Assembly (NCBI GenBank): GCA_023206055.1
Contig: CP065366.1
Span: 1,674,001-1,738,000, forward strand
Length of the DNA: 64,000 nt
Direction of reading: 5' to 3'
Source of the DNA: Vibrio cyclitrophicus
GTDB taxonomy: Bacteria; Pseudomonadota; Gammaproteobacteria; Enterobacterales; Vibrionaceae
In this document: positions 34,385-43,729 of the stretch, piece by piece
How positions within the stretch are numbered: the stretch's first letter is position 1
How the letters are laid out: each line of letters opens with the position of its first letter
The notes under the pieces: generated by a model
What the model was told of the DNA's origin: nothing
Seen by the model: only the letters and a program-made list of their open reading frames with translations
The model's database searches: none
Made by a program: the position numbers and the translations under genes

Positions 34385-36181
34385 ATGACAACACCAAGTT
34401 GGGATCTAAGCATTGCTTATAGCGATCTTAATGATGCAAAAATCGAACAGGACATTGAACTCATTCAGCAGTGTATTGAATTGTTGAACCTACACGTTGA
34501 AAAGCGTCATATCATTCTAGCGATGCAAAACGCGATTCAAACTTCAGAAGCGGCAGGCACGTTACTCAGTACGATCAACACCTTCGCTAATTGCCACGCA
34601 TCGGTCGACGCGACACACACAGAAGCCAAAGCACTGCTTGGTCGTGTTGCGAAGCTAAACTCTGAAATGTCTCAAGCGTTCAGCCCTTACGAAGACATGC
34701 TAATTCACGCAGAACCAGAATTTATTGATGCAGTATTAGAGCATGACAGCGCAGATGTAGCAGGGCAACGCTTTGCGATTGAAAGCTCGCGTAAGTTATC
34801 AAGCAGCCGACTCAGTGTTGCTGAAGAGCAGTTACTAGCTGCGATGAAAGTCGATGGCCGCGATGCATGGGGTCGTTTATACGATAACCTGACGGGTTCT
34901 TTAAAACTGTCACTAAAGCTGGACGGTGAAGACGAAGCTCTAGGTTTTTCACAAGCCGCGAGTTTGTTGTATGGCAGCGAATTCGACAAACAAGAACCGG
35001 CATGGCGCGCGGTTCAAGGTGCAATGAAAACGCATCAAGAGTCGTTTGCTTCGATTCTAAATGCATTGGCAGGTTGGCGACTGACTGAAAACAAAAAGCG
35101 CTCGAAAATAAGCGACGTGCATTTCCTTGATCCAAGCCTACACGGTAGCCGCATTGTGCCAGAAACGCTAGATACTATGATGTCGGTTGCAAAAGCCAAT
35201 CGCGCAGTAGGCCAGAAAGCGGGTCTATTGATGGCAAGAGTTCACGGCTTGGATGAAATGAAGCCTTGGAACCATTTAGCGGCTATGCCACCACTCGGTG
35301 ACAGCGAATCTAAAGTTTATCCATTTGATGAAGCGATCGAAGTGATTAAAACCGCCTTCGCTGAAGTCAATCCAGAGATGTCTGATTTTGTCACATTAAT
35401 GGTTGAGAACGGTTGGATTGATGCCGCGCCTGCTGCGAACAAACGCCTAGGTGCGTACTGTACTAAGTTTGCAGCCACTCGCACGCCATTAGTTTTCATG
35501 ACTTGGAATGGTAGTCGCTCAGATCTAATGACATTAGCTCATGAATTGGGCCACGCTTTCCACAACTGGGTGATGAAAGACATGCCACTGTGTCAAACTC
35601 GCTACCCAATGACGCTAGCAGAAACCGCTTCGATCTTTGCTGAGAATATTGTTCGTGACCACTTGTTGAAGCAAGCACAAACACGAAATGAAAAATTGGA
35701 AATGCTGTGGGAAGAGCTTTCTTCTTCTTTGGCATTAATGGTGAACATTCCCGTTCGTTTTGAGTTTGAGAAAGCCTTCTACGAGCAGCGTGAAAAAGGC
35801 GAACTAACAGCTAAGCAGCTGTGTGACTTAATGGAAACGACTTGGAAAGATTGGTACGGCGATGCAATGACAGAAGCCGACCCTTACTTCTGGGCGAGTA
35901 AGCTGCACTTCAGCATCTCTCAAGTGAGCTTCTACAATTACCCATACCTGTTCGGTTACTTATTCAGTAAAGGCGTTTACGCACAACGTGATTCTAAGGG
36001 CGAACAATTCTACGGCGATTATGTCTCATTGCTTCGTGATACTGGCAGCATGATGGCAGAAGAAGTGGTACAAAAACACCTTGGAATGGATCTGACTGAA
36101 GCCGATTTTTGGCAACAAAGCATCGATATGGTCAAAGTTCAAATTGATGAATTTGAAAGATTACTGAATCAGAAAGATTAA
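34385..36181 (+). CDS. M3-family oligoendopeptidase (PepF-like)
   Basis: A 598-residue cytosolic zinc peptidase. The HExxH site in LAHELGHAFHNWV is at about residue 386, followed by the third ligand in LAETASIFAENIV. The N-terminal helical M3_N region and the C-terminal HFSISQVSFYNYPYLFGYLFSKG are as in the pepF/M3 group. It probably degrades oligopeptides. Stands between cob and astE with intergenic gaps on both sides; a strong AAAGGAATTT ribosome site precedes the ATG. Confidence 0.92.
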   Translation: MTTPSWDLSIAYSDLNDAKIEQDIELIQQCIELLNLHVEKRHIILAMQNAIQTSEAAGTLLSTINTFANCHASVDATHTEAKALLGRVAKLNSEMSQAFSPYEDMLIHAEPEFIDAVLEHDSADVAGQRFAIESSRKLSSSRLSVAEEQLLAAMKVDGRDAWGRLYDNLTGSLKLSLKLDGEDEALGFSQAASLLYGSEFDKQEPAWRAVQGAMKTHQESFASILNALAGWRLTENKKRSKISDVHFLDPSLHGSRIVPETLDTMMSVAKANRAVGQKAGLLMARVHGLDEMKPWNHLAAMPPLGDSESKVYPFDEAIEVIKTAFAEVNPEMSDFVTLMVENGWIDAAPAANKRLGAYCTKFAATRTPLVFMTWNGSRSDLMTLAHELGHAFHNWVMKDMPLCQTRYPMTLAETASIFAENIVRDHLLKQAQTRNEKLEMLWEELSSSLALMVNIPVRFEFEKAFYEQREKGELTAKQLCDLMETTWKDWYGDAMTEADPYFWASKLHFSISQVSFYNYPYLFGYLFSKGVYAQRDSKGEQFYGDYVSLLRDTGSMMAEEVVQKHLGMDLTEADFWQQSIDMVKVQIDEFERLLNQKD

Positions 36182-36452
36182 TTGATCTCAATCTGTTCAT
36201 CGTGGGTAAGAGCTGTGTTAGCTTACGTGGCTCTTATCTTGCTGAAATGACTAAATTTAAAATGGTCATCTAGAACAGAATTAAAAAATCATTATTTGGA
36301 ACAGACGTCGGTTTGTTGATAAGCAAGAAATCTAAAATATATGGGCAGTATTTGTGAGTGATAACGGAGTTTCTGTTGATAAGTGCGATCCTAGCAACAC
36401 AATTTCTATGAACAATTTATTAACATACGGCCGTGCAATTAAGGAGTAGCGC
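36182..36452. other. 271-bp region upstream of astE
   Basis: AT-rich, with no gene. I searched for a Zur box like those at 52 and 4642 and did not see one, so the astE paralogue is not an obvious Zur target. Confidence 0.4.
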
Positions 36453-37481
36453 ATGACGAAGACCCTCTTTCGCCAATCATTTCTTTTTGACAGCCTAGAT
36501 CTTGAGCAAGAAGTGTTTGCAGAACAGACCGTGCTAAGCAACGGTGTTCAAATTAAGCTTCATCAACGTGGTGTGTTGGAAGTGATTCCCGCGGAATATA
36601 ATTCTGAAACTAAGAACATCATCTTTTCAACAGGTGTTCATGGCGACGAAACCTCTCCAATGGAGCTTATCGATAAGCTCATTGAGGATATAGAAACAGG
36701 CTTTCAGGAAGTTAACGCGAGATGCTTGTTTATCATCGCTCACCCTGAAGCAACCAACGCGCATACTCGTTTTCTTGACGTGAACATGAATCGTCTGTTT
36801 GATGAAAAGCAGCACGAGAGCAATCGAGAAGTGGATATTGCGAAGAACTTAAAGTTCTTAGTGACTGAGTTTTATAAACAAACGGAACCTGCCACTCGCT
36901 GGCATCTAGATCTGCATTGTGCGATCCGCTTGTCTAAGCATTATTCGTTCGCGGTGAGTCCTAAGGTTCGACACGAAGTTCGCAATAAAGAGCTGTTTGA
37001 TTTCATTAATAGTGCGCACGTTGAAGCGGTGTTGTTGTCGAACGCACCAACCAGTACATTTAGCTGGTACAGTGCCGAAAACTTCGCCGCTCAAGCGTTA
37101 ACAATGGAGCTAGGGCAGGTCGCGCGAATTGGTGAGAACCAGCTTGATAAGCTCACTGCTTTTGACTTGGCGATGCGTAACCTGATTGCTGAAATAGAAC
37201 CCGAGCATTTGCCAAAGAAAACCATTACCTATCGTGTAAGCCGAACGATTGTTCGTTTGCACGATGACTTTGATTTCATGTTCTCTGATGACGTTGAGAA
37301 TTTTACCGCGTTCAAGCACGGTGAAGTGTTCGGTCATGATGGTGATAAACCATTAATGGCGAAGAATGAAAACGAAGCTGTGGTGTTCCCAAATCGAAAC
37401 GTGGCCATTGGTCAGCGAGCGGCCTTAATGGTGTGCGAAGTTGAAACACGGTTCGACCACGGTCAGCTTGTGTACGATTAA
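36453..37481 (+). CDS. astE: Succinylglutamate desuccinylase
   Basis: A 342-residue zinc hydrolase releasing succinate and glutamate in the last step of the AST arginine-degradation pathway. The metal motif STGVHGDETSP (His63, Glu66), WHLDLHCAIR (third ligand) and TMELGQVARIG with the catalytic Glu are visible. Length matches AstE. It is unlinked from astCADB here; single astE loci in Vibrio are, as I recall, common. It is a distant paralogue of the aspartoacylase at 109-981. GGAG precedes the ATG. Confidence 0.94.
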   Translation: MTKTLFRQSFLFDSLDLEQEVFAEQTVLSNGVQIKLHQRGVLEVIPAEYNSETKNIIFSTGVHGDETSPMELIDKLIEDIETGFQEVNARCLFIIAHPEATNAHTRFLDVNMNRLFDEKQHESNREVDIAKNLKFLVTEFYKQTEPATRWHLDLHCAIRLSKHYSFAVSPKVRHEVRNKELFDFINSAHVEAVLLSNAPTSTFSWYSAENFAAQALTMELGQVARIGENQLDKLTAFDLAMRNLIAEIEPEHLPKKTITYRVSRTIVRLHDDFDFMFSDDVENFTAFKHGEVFGHDGDKPLMAKNENEAVVFPNRNVAIGQRAALMVCEVETRFDHGQLVYD

Positions 37482-37614
37482 TATCCAGTCGGATTTAAGC
37501 GACTAAAACAACCACTCAACTGGTTGAAATATCAAGGTTCACATTACGGTGTGAGCCTTGAGTTTATTTAGGGATACAGGTAAGGTTACGCGAACAATTT
37601 CAAAGTAGCTTGAT

Positions 37615-38610
37615 ATGGATTTCCAACAACTTCTTCACCAAAAACAGCACAAATGGACCCGAGCCATTTATCTGATGACAGCACTGCTTGTCGCGCTGAG
37701 TGTAATTTACCTAATGGTTGGCGATCTCTTTATTTCCCCTCTGGGCACCTTGTCCGCGTTAGAACAAAAACTACTGATTGATTTACGCTTACCTCGATTA
37801 TTGGCTGCGATTGCTATCGGGGCTGGTTTAGCTGTGTCTGGCGCAAGTTTGCAAGTTTTACTCGGTAATGTATTAGCCGAACCCGGTGTGCTCGGTATTT
37901 CAGGTGGCGCGAGTTTAGCAATGGTGGTCGTGTTGTTCTTCTTGCCGTTTGCTCCGACTCCAGAACTCTTCATGATCGCCGCTGTTTTAGGTTCGCTCTG
38001 TTTCACCGTGATTCTGGTGAGCATGGTCAAAACGATGCGACTGACCACGGCCAAATTATTGCTGGTGGGTGTCGCGTTAGGCATTCTTTCAGGCGCGATG
38101 GTGACATGGGCGTTCTATTTTAGTGATGACCTCAGCCTTCGCCTATTAATGTACTGGTTGATGGGCAGTTTAGGTGGCGTGACTTGGTATCAACACTCAC
38201 TGACGTTAGTGATGATCCCCGTGATTATTTGGTTGTGTTTGCAAGGTAGTAAGCTAGATAAGTTAATGATTGGCGAAACGCATGCTGCACAGTTAGGTGT
38301 GAACGTTCCGAGATTACGCTGGCGTTTAATCTTCGCTGTGTCTATTTTAGTCGGTTGCGCGGTGGCATTGGGCGGCGTGATCAGCTTTGTTGGCTTGGTT
38401 GTGCCACACTTGTTACGTTTAGCAATTGGTACCGACAACCGATATCTTCTTCCTTTGTCTGCCGTTGCTGGCGCTGCATTGTTGGTGTTTGCTGATATTT
38501 GCGCGCGTACATTACTCGATTCTGCAGAATTGCCTTTGGGTGTGATGACCACCAGTATCGGTGCGCCTATCTTCATTTGGATGTTAATTAAAAATCATGA
38601 TTCAAATTAA
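37615..38610 (+). CDS. btuC: Vitamin B12 ABC transporter permease
   Basis: A 331-residue inner-membrane permease of the FecCD/BtuC type with about ten helices. Motifs include DLRLPRLLAAIAIGAGLAVS, GNVLAEPGVLGISGGASLA, GGVISFVGLVVPHLLRL and the closing TTSIGAPIFIWML. The btuD start overlaps its end by 14 bases. It lies in a cobalamin neighbourhood (cob genes 3.4 kb upstream). The periplasmic BtuF gene is not in this window. Confidence 0.95.
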   Translation: MDFQQLLHQKQHKWTRAIYLMTALLVALSVIYLMVGDLFISPLGTLSALEQKLLIDLRLPRLLAAIAIGAGLAVSGASLQVLLGNVLAEPGVLGISGGASLAMVVVLFFLPFAPTPELFMIAAVLGSLCFTVILVSMVKTMRLTTAKLLLVGVALGILSGAMVTWAFYFSDDLSLRLLMYWLMGSLGGVTWYQHSLTLVMIPVIIWLCLQGSKLDKLMIGETHAAQLGVNVPRLRWRLIFAVSILVGCAVALGGVISFVGLVVPHLLRLAIGTDNRYLLPLSAVAGAALLVFADICARTLLDSAELPLGVMTTSIGAPIFIWMLIKNHDSN

Positions 38611-39355
38611 GAGCCTGAGCGTCGGCGCTCGTTTATTACCACTATCATTTGAGCTCAATCAAGGGCAGGTAACTCACGTTATAGGTCCCAATGGCAGTGG
38701 TAAAAGTACCTTACTCGAAGCGATATCGGGTATTGGTGATGGTTACAAAGGCTATATAAAGATCGATGGGCAAGACTTATCTGTGTTGTCTTTACAAGAC
38801 TTATCATTACACCGTGCTTATCTTTGTCAAAGCGCAAGGCCAGCCTTCAACTTAGAAGTGTTCCAATATCTCGCGCTCTCATTACCGAGTTCATCACACG
38901 GACTTGATACTGAAATCAACGCAGCTTTGGAAGAAATTAGTCAGATGTTGGACATCACAGACAAACTTCATCGTTCAATTCAGACACTATCTGGTGGTGA
39001 ATGGCAACGCGTTCGCTTGGCAGGCATGTGTCTGCAAATCTGGCCGACGCTTAATCCTTACGCAAAGCTGCTGATCCTCGATGAACCCGCAGCTCCGTTG
39101 GATATTGCTCAAGAAGGCTTGTTATACAAGCTGATCGACCGAGTGGCAGAGAAGGGCATAGCTGTGATTATGGCAAACCACGACCTGAACCGGACCCTAA
39201 GACACGCAGACCAAGTGTTGTTGCTCGACAAAGGTGTACTTCAAGCATCAGGCAGTGCAGAACAAGTGCTCACCCCTGAGCAGCTAGAGTCCGTGTTCAA
39301 CACTGAAGTAAAAAGTATCTCTGTAGATGGTCAAACCTATCTAGTCTTCGAGTAA
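38597..39355 (+). CDS. btuD: Vitamin B12 ABC transporter ATPase
   Basis: A 252-residue ABC ATPase: Walker A GPNGSGKSTLLE near residue 34, Q-loop YLCQSARPAF, signature LSGGEWQRVRLA, Walker B LLILDEPAAPLD and switch His in ANHDLNRTLRHAD. It pairs with BtuC, with translational overlap. Its size and sequence fit BtuD. Confidence 0.95.
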   Translation: MIQIKSLSVGARLLPLSFELNQGQVTHVIGPNGSGKSTLLEAISGIGDGYKGYIKIDGQDLSVLSLQDLSLHRAYLCQSARPAFNLEVFQYLALSLPSSSHGLDTEINAALEEISQMLDITDKLHRSIQTLSGGEWQRVRLAGMCLQIWPTLNPYAKLLILDEPAAPLDIAQEGLLYKLIDRVAEKGIAVIMANHDLNRTLRHADQVLLLDKGVLQASGSAEQVLTPEQLESVFNTEVKSISVDGQTYLVFE

Positions 39356-39706
39356 CGTCACTTTTCATAACGTAGCTTCTAATAACGTTACTTTTTATAA
39401 CACGATGGACTCTTTTTAAGAGAAGGACCTTTAAATTATCACTGCGCGTTTGAAGGTTTTTTAATAACTCCTGCTGTATTCGCTCGAATACTCTTCTAGC
39501 CAGTATTACTGATTTATAAATAGAAGCGGTTACGCTGATTTTGGTTTGTCATCGTTCTCGTTTATATAGTGATGAGAATGATTTTGATTAGTGATATTAC
39601 TTTGATCTAGATACAAAAATGGCATGTTTATCAATGGTAGTCTCCTTAGCATTACCTTGATAGGGCCAACACTCTGAACTTTTTCTCTCGCACTGCGAAA
39701 CGCACA
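39356..39706. other. 351-bp region before the small secreted-protein gene
   Basis: Contains imperfect TAACGTNACTTTT direct repeats at about 39355-39400. A weak Fur-like array, GATGAG-AATGAT-TTTGAT, lies at 39571-39588 (about 11 of 19 consensus positions). No gene is seen. Confidence 0.4.
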
Positions 39707-39961
39707 TTGTTGATTTTGTCGTTATTCATGCTTCCTTTGAGCTTGAACATATCGTCGATCGTGCACCAGTTAGAAATGGGAGAAGAGATACATGCGCAGC
39801 ATCATTGTGGTATTTATGACGCGGTACAAAGTGCCGTTCATAGCAGTAGTTTCCCCATTACAACTAAGACTCAAGCGCCGACTTATCAAAAGTTGACGCG
39901 CTTTTCAATATCACTTCCCATATTCGAACTGCCTCGTACTCGTTCGCCTCCATACGTTTAG
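39707..39961 (+). CDS. Small putative secreted/membrane-anchored protein (about 84-95 aa)
   Basis: A short frame with a hydrophobic N terminus (LLILSLFMLPLSLNI), then a His-containing polar part (EEIHAQHHCGIYD) and a C terminus ending LPRTRSPPYV, which recalls short DUF2946/DUF2607-type Vibrio proteins. The start is unclear: TTG at 39707 or a near-cognate CTG at 39674, which would put Arg and Lys before the hydrophobic stretch; there is no in-frame ATG before the helix. It lies upstream of the Fur-boxed Nik-like importer. Family and function are uncertain. Confidence 0.5.
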   Translation: MLILSLFMLPLSLNISSIVHQLEMGEEIHAQHHCGIYDAVQSAVHSSSFPITTKTQAPTYQKLTRFSISLPIFELPRTRSPPYV

Positions 39962-40143
39962 CCTCAAAAGTATCGTTATCTATTAGTCCATCATCGTCGC
40001 ATCTATTCGTCCTCAAGACGTTTATGTGTTCTGCGCCTATGCGTGGCTTTTGTTGGCAACATGATTAGGGGACATACGCCGTCTTGTTGTCGCTGCATTT
40101 AATAGAACAAACGAAATCATCACCAAATTTTCTAACGACATCA

Positions 40144-40171
40144 TTCTTATTGTTGAAACAAACAATAAGAA
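40144..40171. promoter_or_regulatory. 11-bp inverted repeat upstream of the nik-like operon
   Basis: TTCTTATTGTT and AACAATAAGAA are perfect arms around GAAACA. The repeat lies about 95 bases upstream of the nikA-like ATG. It could be an operator or a weak terminator for the preceding small gene. Confidence 0.55.
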
Positions 40172-40233
40172 AAATGAATGTGTCACTAACTCTTGATGAT
40201 ATTTATCGTTATAGTACTATCAAATTAGTTAAT

Positions 40234-40252
40234 CATAATAATTATCATTACC
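40234..40252 (+). promoter_or_regulatory. Fur box upstream of the nikA-like gene
   Basis: On the minus strand the site reads GGTAATGATAATTATTATG, 16 of 19 matches to the Fur consensus GATAATGATAATCATTATC. It ends 14 bases before the ATG, overlapping the leader. No NikR palindrome (GTATGA-N16-TCATAC) is visible. Confidence 0.82.
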
Positions 40253-40266
40253 ATTAAGGTTTGTTT

Positions 40267-41853
40267 ATGCCGTTTAAAAAACTTATCGCTACTTTAGCTG
40301 TTGCTGCTTCTGCTGTTATACCTGTTCAAAATGCGTTTGCTGAGGAGAGTACTCTTACTTTTGCAAACTATCGTGATATCCGTGACCTAAACCCACACCT
40401 TTACGGTGGTGAGATCTTTGCACAAAATCTTATCTTTGAAGGACTAGTACACCTTGGCAAAAATGGTGTACTTGAACCTTGGTTGGCGAAAAGCTGGAGC
40501 ACTTCAGAGGATGGTAAAACCTATACATTTAAACTACGTGATGATGTCACGTTTTCTGATGGCAAGCCGTTTGACGCCAATGTTGTGAAAGCGAACTTCG
40601 ATGCGCTGTTGGATAACGCTAATCGCCATACATGGCTTGAGTCTATCCGCCTGATGGTGGAAATTGAGAAGACAGGCAAAGAGAGTGTCAGAGTGGTAGA
40701 TAGCCACACAATTGAGGTTGAGTTTGCTGAATCATACTACCCATTCCTTGTTGAGCTTGGTGTAACTCGTCCATTTCGTTTCCTTTCTCCAGAATGTTTT
40801 AAAGACGGAACCACCAAGAATGGCGCTAGCTGCTATGTAGGCACTGGTAGCTATGTGTTGACAGAAAACGTGGTTGACCAACGCGCAACGTTCGAGCGAA
40901 ACGAAAACTACTGGGGTGAACAACCACAAGCCGATAAGATCGTGGCAAAGGTAATTCCAGACAATCAATCGCGTCTGCTTTCACTACGCAGTGGCGAAAT
41001 CGATATGGTTTACGGCCTACAACTTGTTAGCGCGCAGTCATACAAACAGTTTGAGAAAGATCCGCGTTTTGGCACAGAGCTTTCTGAGCCAGTATCGACA
41101 CGTATGTTGATTTTGAACTCGACTAGCGAAAACCTAAGTGATACTCGAGTTCGTCAGGCACTGAGCCACCTTACCAACAAATCAATCATCGCAGAACGCA
41201 TTATGTTGGGCTTAGAAAAGCCAGCGGACACTTTGCTTGCGAAGAATGTCCCTTACGCTGATATCGAACTGACGCCATACCAATATGACGTTGCTCAAGC
41301 TGAAAAACTGTTGGATGAAGCCGGCTGGAAGAAAGACGGCAAGACTCGTAAGTTGGACGGAAAACCATTTGAAATCACGCTTTCTTATGACAGTGACAAA
41401 GTCGTAGAGCGTACTATCGCACAGTACTTACAAAGTGAATGGTCGAAGGTTGGCCTAAAGATGAACATCGTTGGTGAAGAAGAACAAGCACACCGCGATC
41501 GCCTGAAACAAGGTGAGTTTGATTTGTCGTTCAATATTTCTTGGGGTACGCCTTACGACCCTCAATCGTTCCTTGGTGGTATGCGTAAACCGGTATATGG
41601 CGATTACGCGGCACAACAAGGCATTCCACAAAAAGCTGAGATTGATAACCACATCTTAGAAGCGTTGGAAGCTATTGATGAAACCAAGCGTCAAGAGCAT
41701 TACACGTACGTACTGAAAACACTGCACGAACAAGCGATCTACATTCCGATCAGCTACGAGCAAAACCGTGCGGTATTCAACAAGCGTGTAGAAGGTGTTG
41801 GTTTTAACCCATCTCAATTTGAAATCCCGCTGCAACGTATGTCAGTAAAGTAA
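40267..41853 (+). CDS. NikA-like periplasmic metal-chelate binding protein
   Basis: A 528-residue SBP_bac_5 protein with signal peptide (about 1-25, ending AFA). It is colinear with E. coli NikA: LNPHLYGGEIFAQNLIFEGLV, PWLAKSWSTSEDGKTYTFKL, YYPFLVELGVTRPFRF, WGTPYDPQSFLGGMR and the C-terminal YIPISYEQN. The NikA ligand-contact Arg137 equivalent is kept (Arg168 of the precursor). The His416 equivalent is Tyr (about 444, in RKPVYGDYAAQQG). The ATG at 40267 follows AAGG by 7 bases. It opens a five-gene importer operon behind a Fur box. Nickel is the default guess, but a different metal chelate is plausible. Confidence 0.88.
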   Translation: MPFKKLIATLAVAASAVIPVQNAFAEESTLTFANYRDIRDLNPHLYGGEIFAQNLIFEGLVHLGKNGVLEPWLAKSWSTSEDGKTYTFKLRDDVTFSDGKPFDANVVKANFDALLDNANRHTWLESIRLMVEIEKTGKESVRVVDSHTIEVEFAESYYPFLVELGVTRPFRFLSPECFKDGTTKNGASCYVGTGSYVLTENVVDQRATFERNENYWGEQPQADKIVAKVIPDNQSRLLSLRSGEIDMVYGLQLVSAQSYKQFEKDPRFGTELSEPVSTRMLILNSTSENLSDTRVRQALSHLTNKSIIAERIMLGLEKPADTLLAKNVPYADIELTPYQYDVAQAEKLLDEAGWKKDGKTRKLDGKPFEITLSYDSDKVVERTIAQYLQSEWSKVGLKMNIVGEEEQAHRDRLKQGEFDLSFNISWGTPYDPQSFLGGMRKPVYGDYAAQQGIPQKAEIDNHILEALEAIDETKRQEHYTYVLKTLHEQAIYIPISYEQNRAVFNKRVEGVGFNPSQFEIPLQRMSVK

Positions 41854-41963
41854 GTAATAGATACTCTTTGTCTGTTCCCTTTACCACTGATTAGCTTATT
41901 GACTGACGCTCTTTTCGGGGTGTCAGTCTTTTTGCTTACTGTTTATATTAAGAAAGTAACCGA

Positions 41964-42908
41964 ATGGCTAAATACATCCTAAAGCGATTACTGAGTGCGA
42001 GTGTGACACTGTTTTTTGTCTCTTTTATCGCGTTTGCCTTAGTTAATATTATTCCAGCAGACCCTGCTGAAGTGGCACTGCGTGTCAATGACACCACGCC
42101 AAGTCCAGAAGCCATTGAAGAAATTCGCTTAGAGCTTGGGTTAGACCGTCCGTTTTTAGTCCGTTATACCGATTGGCTAGTATCGTCTGTGCAAGGCGAC
42201 TTTGGTATCTCGTACACCAATACCAATCGACTGGTTTCTGAAGAGCTTGCACGAAGCTTCCCATACACGCTGAAACTTGCAGGGTTATCACTCATCTTGT
42301 TGGTGTGTGTCAGTATCCCTATGGGTGTGCTCAGCGCCGTGTATAAAGATCATTGGTTTGATCGCATCGTCCGAGTATTTATTTTTGCTAGTACCGCAAT
42401 GCCCAACTTCTGGTTGGCTTTTATTCTAATTTGGGTGTTTTCAATCAATCTATATTGGTTACCAAGCAGCGGTGCGACCACTTTCAGCCATTTCATCTTA
42501 CCGTCAGTAACTCTGTGTATGGCTTATGTTGCTACGTACATCCGCCTGATCCGTAACTCTATGTTGGATTCAATGAATCACAACTATGTGAATTACGCGC
42601 GCGCTCGTGGTATTTCAGAGCACAGTGTCGTTTGGAAGCACCTTCTTAAAAACTCGCTACAAACCTCAATGACAGCACTAGGCATCGGCATCGTTCGTTT
42701 GATTGCCGGTACCGTCGTTATCGAAAGTATATTCGCGATACCTGGTTTAGGACGACTCGCTTTGGCTGCGATTTTCAATCGTGATTACCCAATTATCCAA
42801 GCTTATATCTTGGTGATGGGTAGCTTGTTTGTTGTGTCTAATTTACTGATTGATATTTTACATACGGTGGTCGATCCCCGTCTCAAGTCAGGAGCGAAGA
42901 ACTCATGA
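41964..42908 (+). CDS. NikB-like ABC permease
   Basis: A 314-residue inner-membrane permease with six helices, of the DppB/NikB type: N-terminal YILKRLLSASVTLFFVSFIAF, VNIIPADPAEVALRVND, the EAA-loop region RARGISEHSVVWKHLLKNSLQ and VESIFAIPGLGRL. It lies 110 bases after the nikA-like gene and overlaps the nikC-like gene by four bases (ATGA). Forms the translocation channel with NikC. Confidence 0.9.
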   Translation: MAKYILKRLLSASVTLFFVSFIAFALVNIIPADPAEVALRVNDTTPSPEAIEEIRLELGLDRPFLVRYTDWLVSSVQGDFGISYTNTNRLVSEELARSFPYTLKLAGLSLILLVCVSIPMGVLSAVYKDHWFDRIVRVFIFASTAMPNFWLAFILIWVFSINLYWLPSSGATTFSHFILPSVTLCMAYVATYIRLIRNSMLDSMNHNYVNYARARGISEHSVVWKHLLKNSLQTSMTALGIGIVRLIAGTVVIESIFAIPGLGRLALAAIFNRDYPIIQAYILVMGSLFVVSNLLIDILHTVVDPRLKSGAKNS

Positions 42909-43729
42909 TAAGACGCCTACTTTCCAATCAGACCGTTGTTGTTTGCCTGTTTATCTTAACGGCTATCTGCTTAATGGGGGCTTTTGCGCCTTACCTTGCG
43001 CTGCACGATCCTAACTTGGCGGATGTGATTAACTCTATGATGCCTATGTCGATGGAGTACCCACTCGGCACTGACCATTTGGGTCGATGTATCTATTCTC
43101 GTTTGTTGTTTGGTATTCGTACCACGCTGTATTACTCGCTATTAACCATGGTTATTACGGCAGTCGTCGGCGGCTTCATTGGTGTGGTTTCTGGTTACAT
43201 GCGAGGCAAGGTCGATTCATTGATCATGCGTGGCTGCGAAGTCATGTTGTCATTCCCGTATGAAATTATTGTTTTGAGTATTGTGGGCATCATGGGTCCG
43301 GGTATTTTCAACATCATAATTGCGAACTTTATTGCGAAAATCGCATGGTATGTGCGTATTGTTCGAAGCTCAGTGATTTCGTTTAACCACCAAAACTACA
43401 TCCTGTACTCACGTACGGTTAAGACACCTCAAAGTTTTATCTTTCGTAAGCACTTAGCACCGAACATCGCTGCTGAGGTCATCATTCTTGCGACTCTAGA
43501 TCTAGGCTGGATTATATTGAGCATCTCAACACTGTCTTTCCTTGGTTTAGGTGTACAGCCTCCAACGGCAGAGTGGGGCGCAATGTTGAGTGATGCCAAA
43601 GAAGTTCTCTTCTCTAATCCTGAGCAGATGGTCATCCCCGGGATTGCAATCATGGTTGTGGTGGCGTGTTGTAACTTACTTGGTGACTCTTTACGTGATG
43701 TATTAGACCCAAGAACGGAGCAAAGATGA
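42905..43729 (+). CDS. NikC-like ABC permease
   Basis: A 274-residue permease of the DppC/NikC type: EYPLGTDHLGRCIYSRLLFGIRT, GEVMLSFPYEI-like segment CEVMLSFPYEIIVLSIVGIMG, an EAA loop with FIFRKHLAPNIAAEVI, and LGLGVQPPTAEWGAMLSDAKE. It overlaps both its neighbours by four bases, as in a tightly coupled operon. Confidence 0.9.
   Translation: MIRRLLSNQTVVVCLFILTAICLMGAFAPYLALHDPNLADVINSMMPMSMEYPLGTDHLGRCIYSRLLFGIRTTLYYSLLTMVITAVVGGFIGVVSGYMRGKVDSLIMRGCEVMLSFPYEIIVLSIVGIMGPGIFNIIIANFIAKIAWYVRIVRSSVISFNHQNYILYSRTVKTPQSFIFRKHLAPNIAAEVIILATLDLGWIILSISTLSFLGLGVQPPTAEWGAMLSDAKEVLFSNPEQMVIPGIAIMVVVACCNLLGDSLRDVLDPRTEQR

Noticed and set aside
40186..40266. NikR operator before the nikA-like gene
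   Set aside because: No GTATGA-N16-TCATAC dyad; the AT palindrome fits Fur instead.
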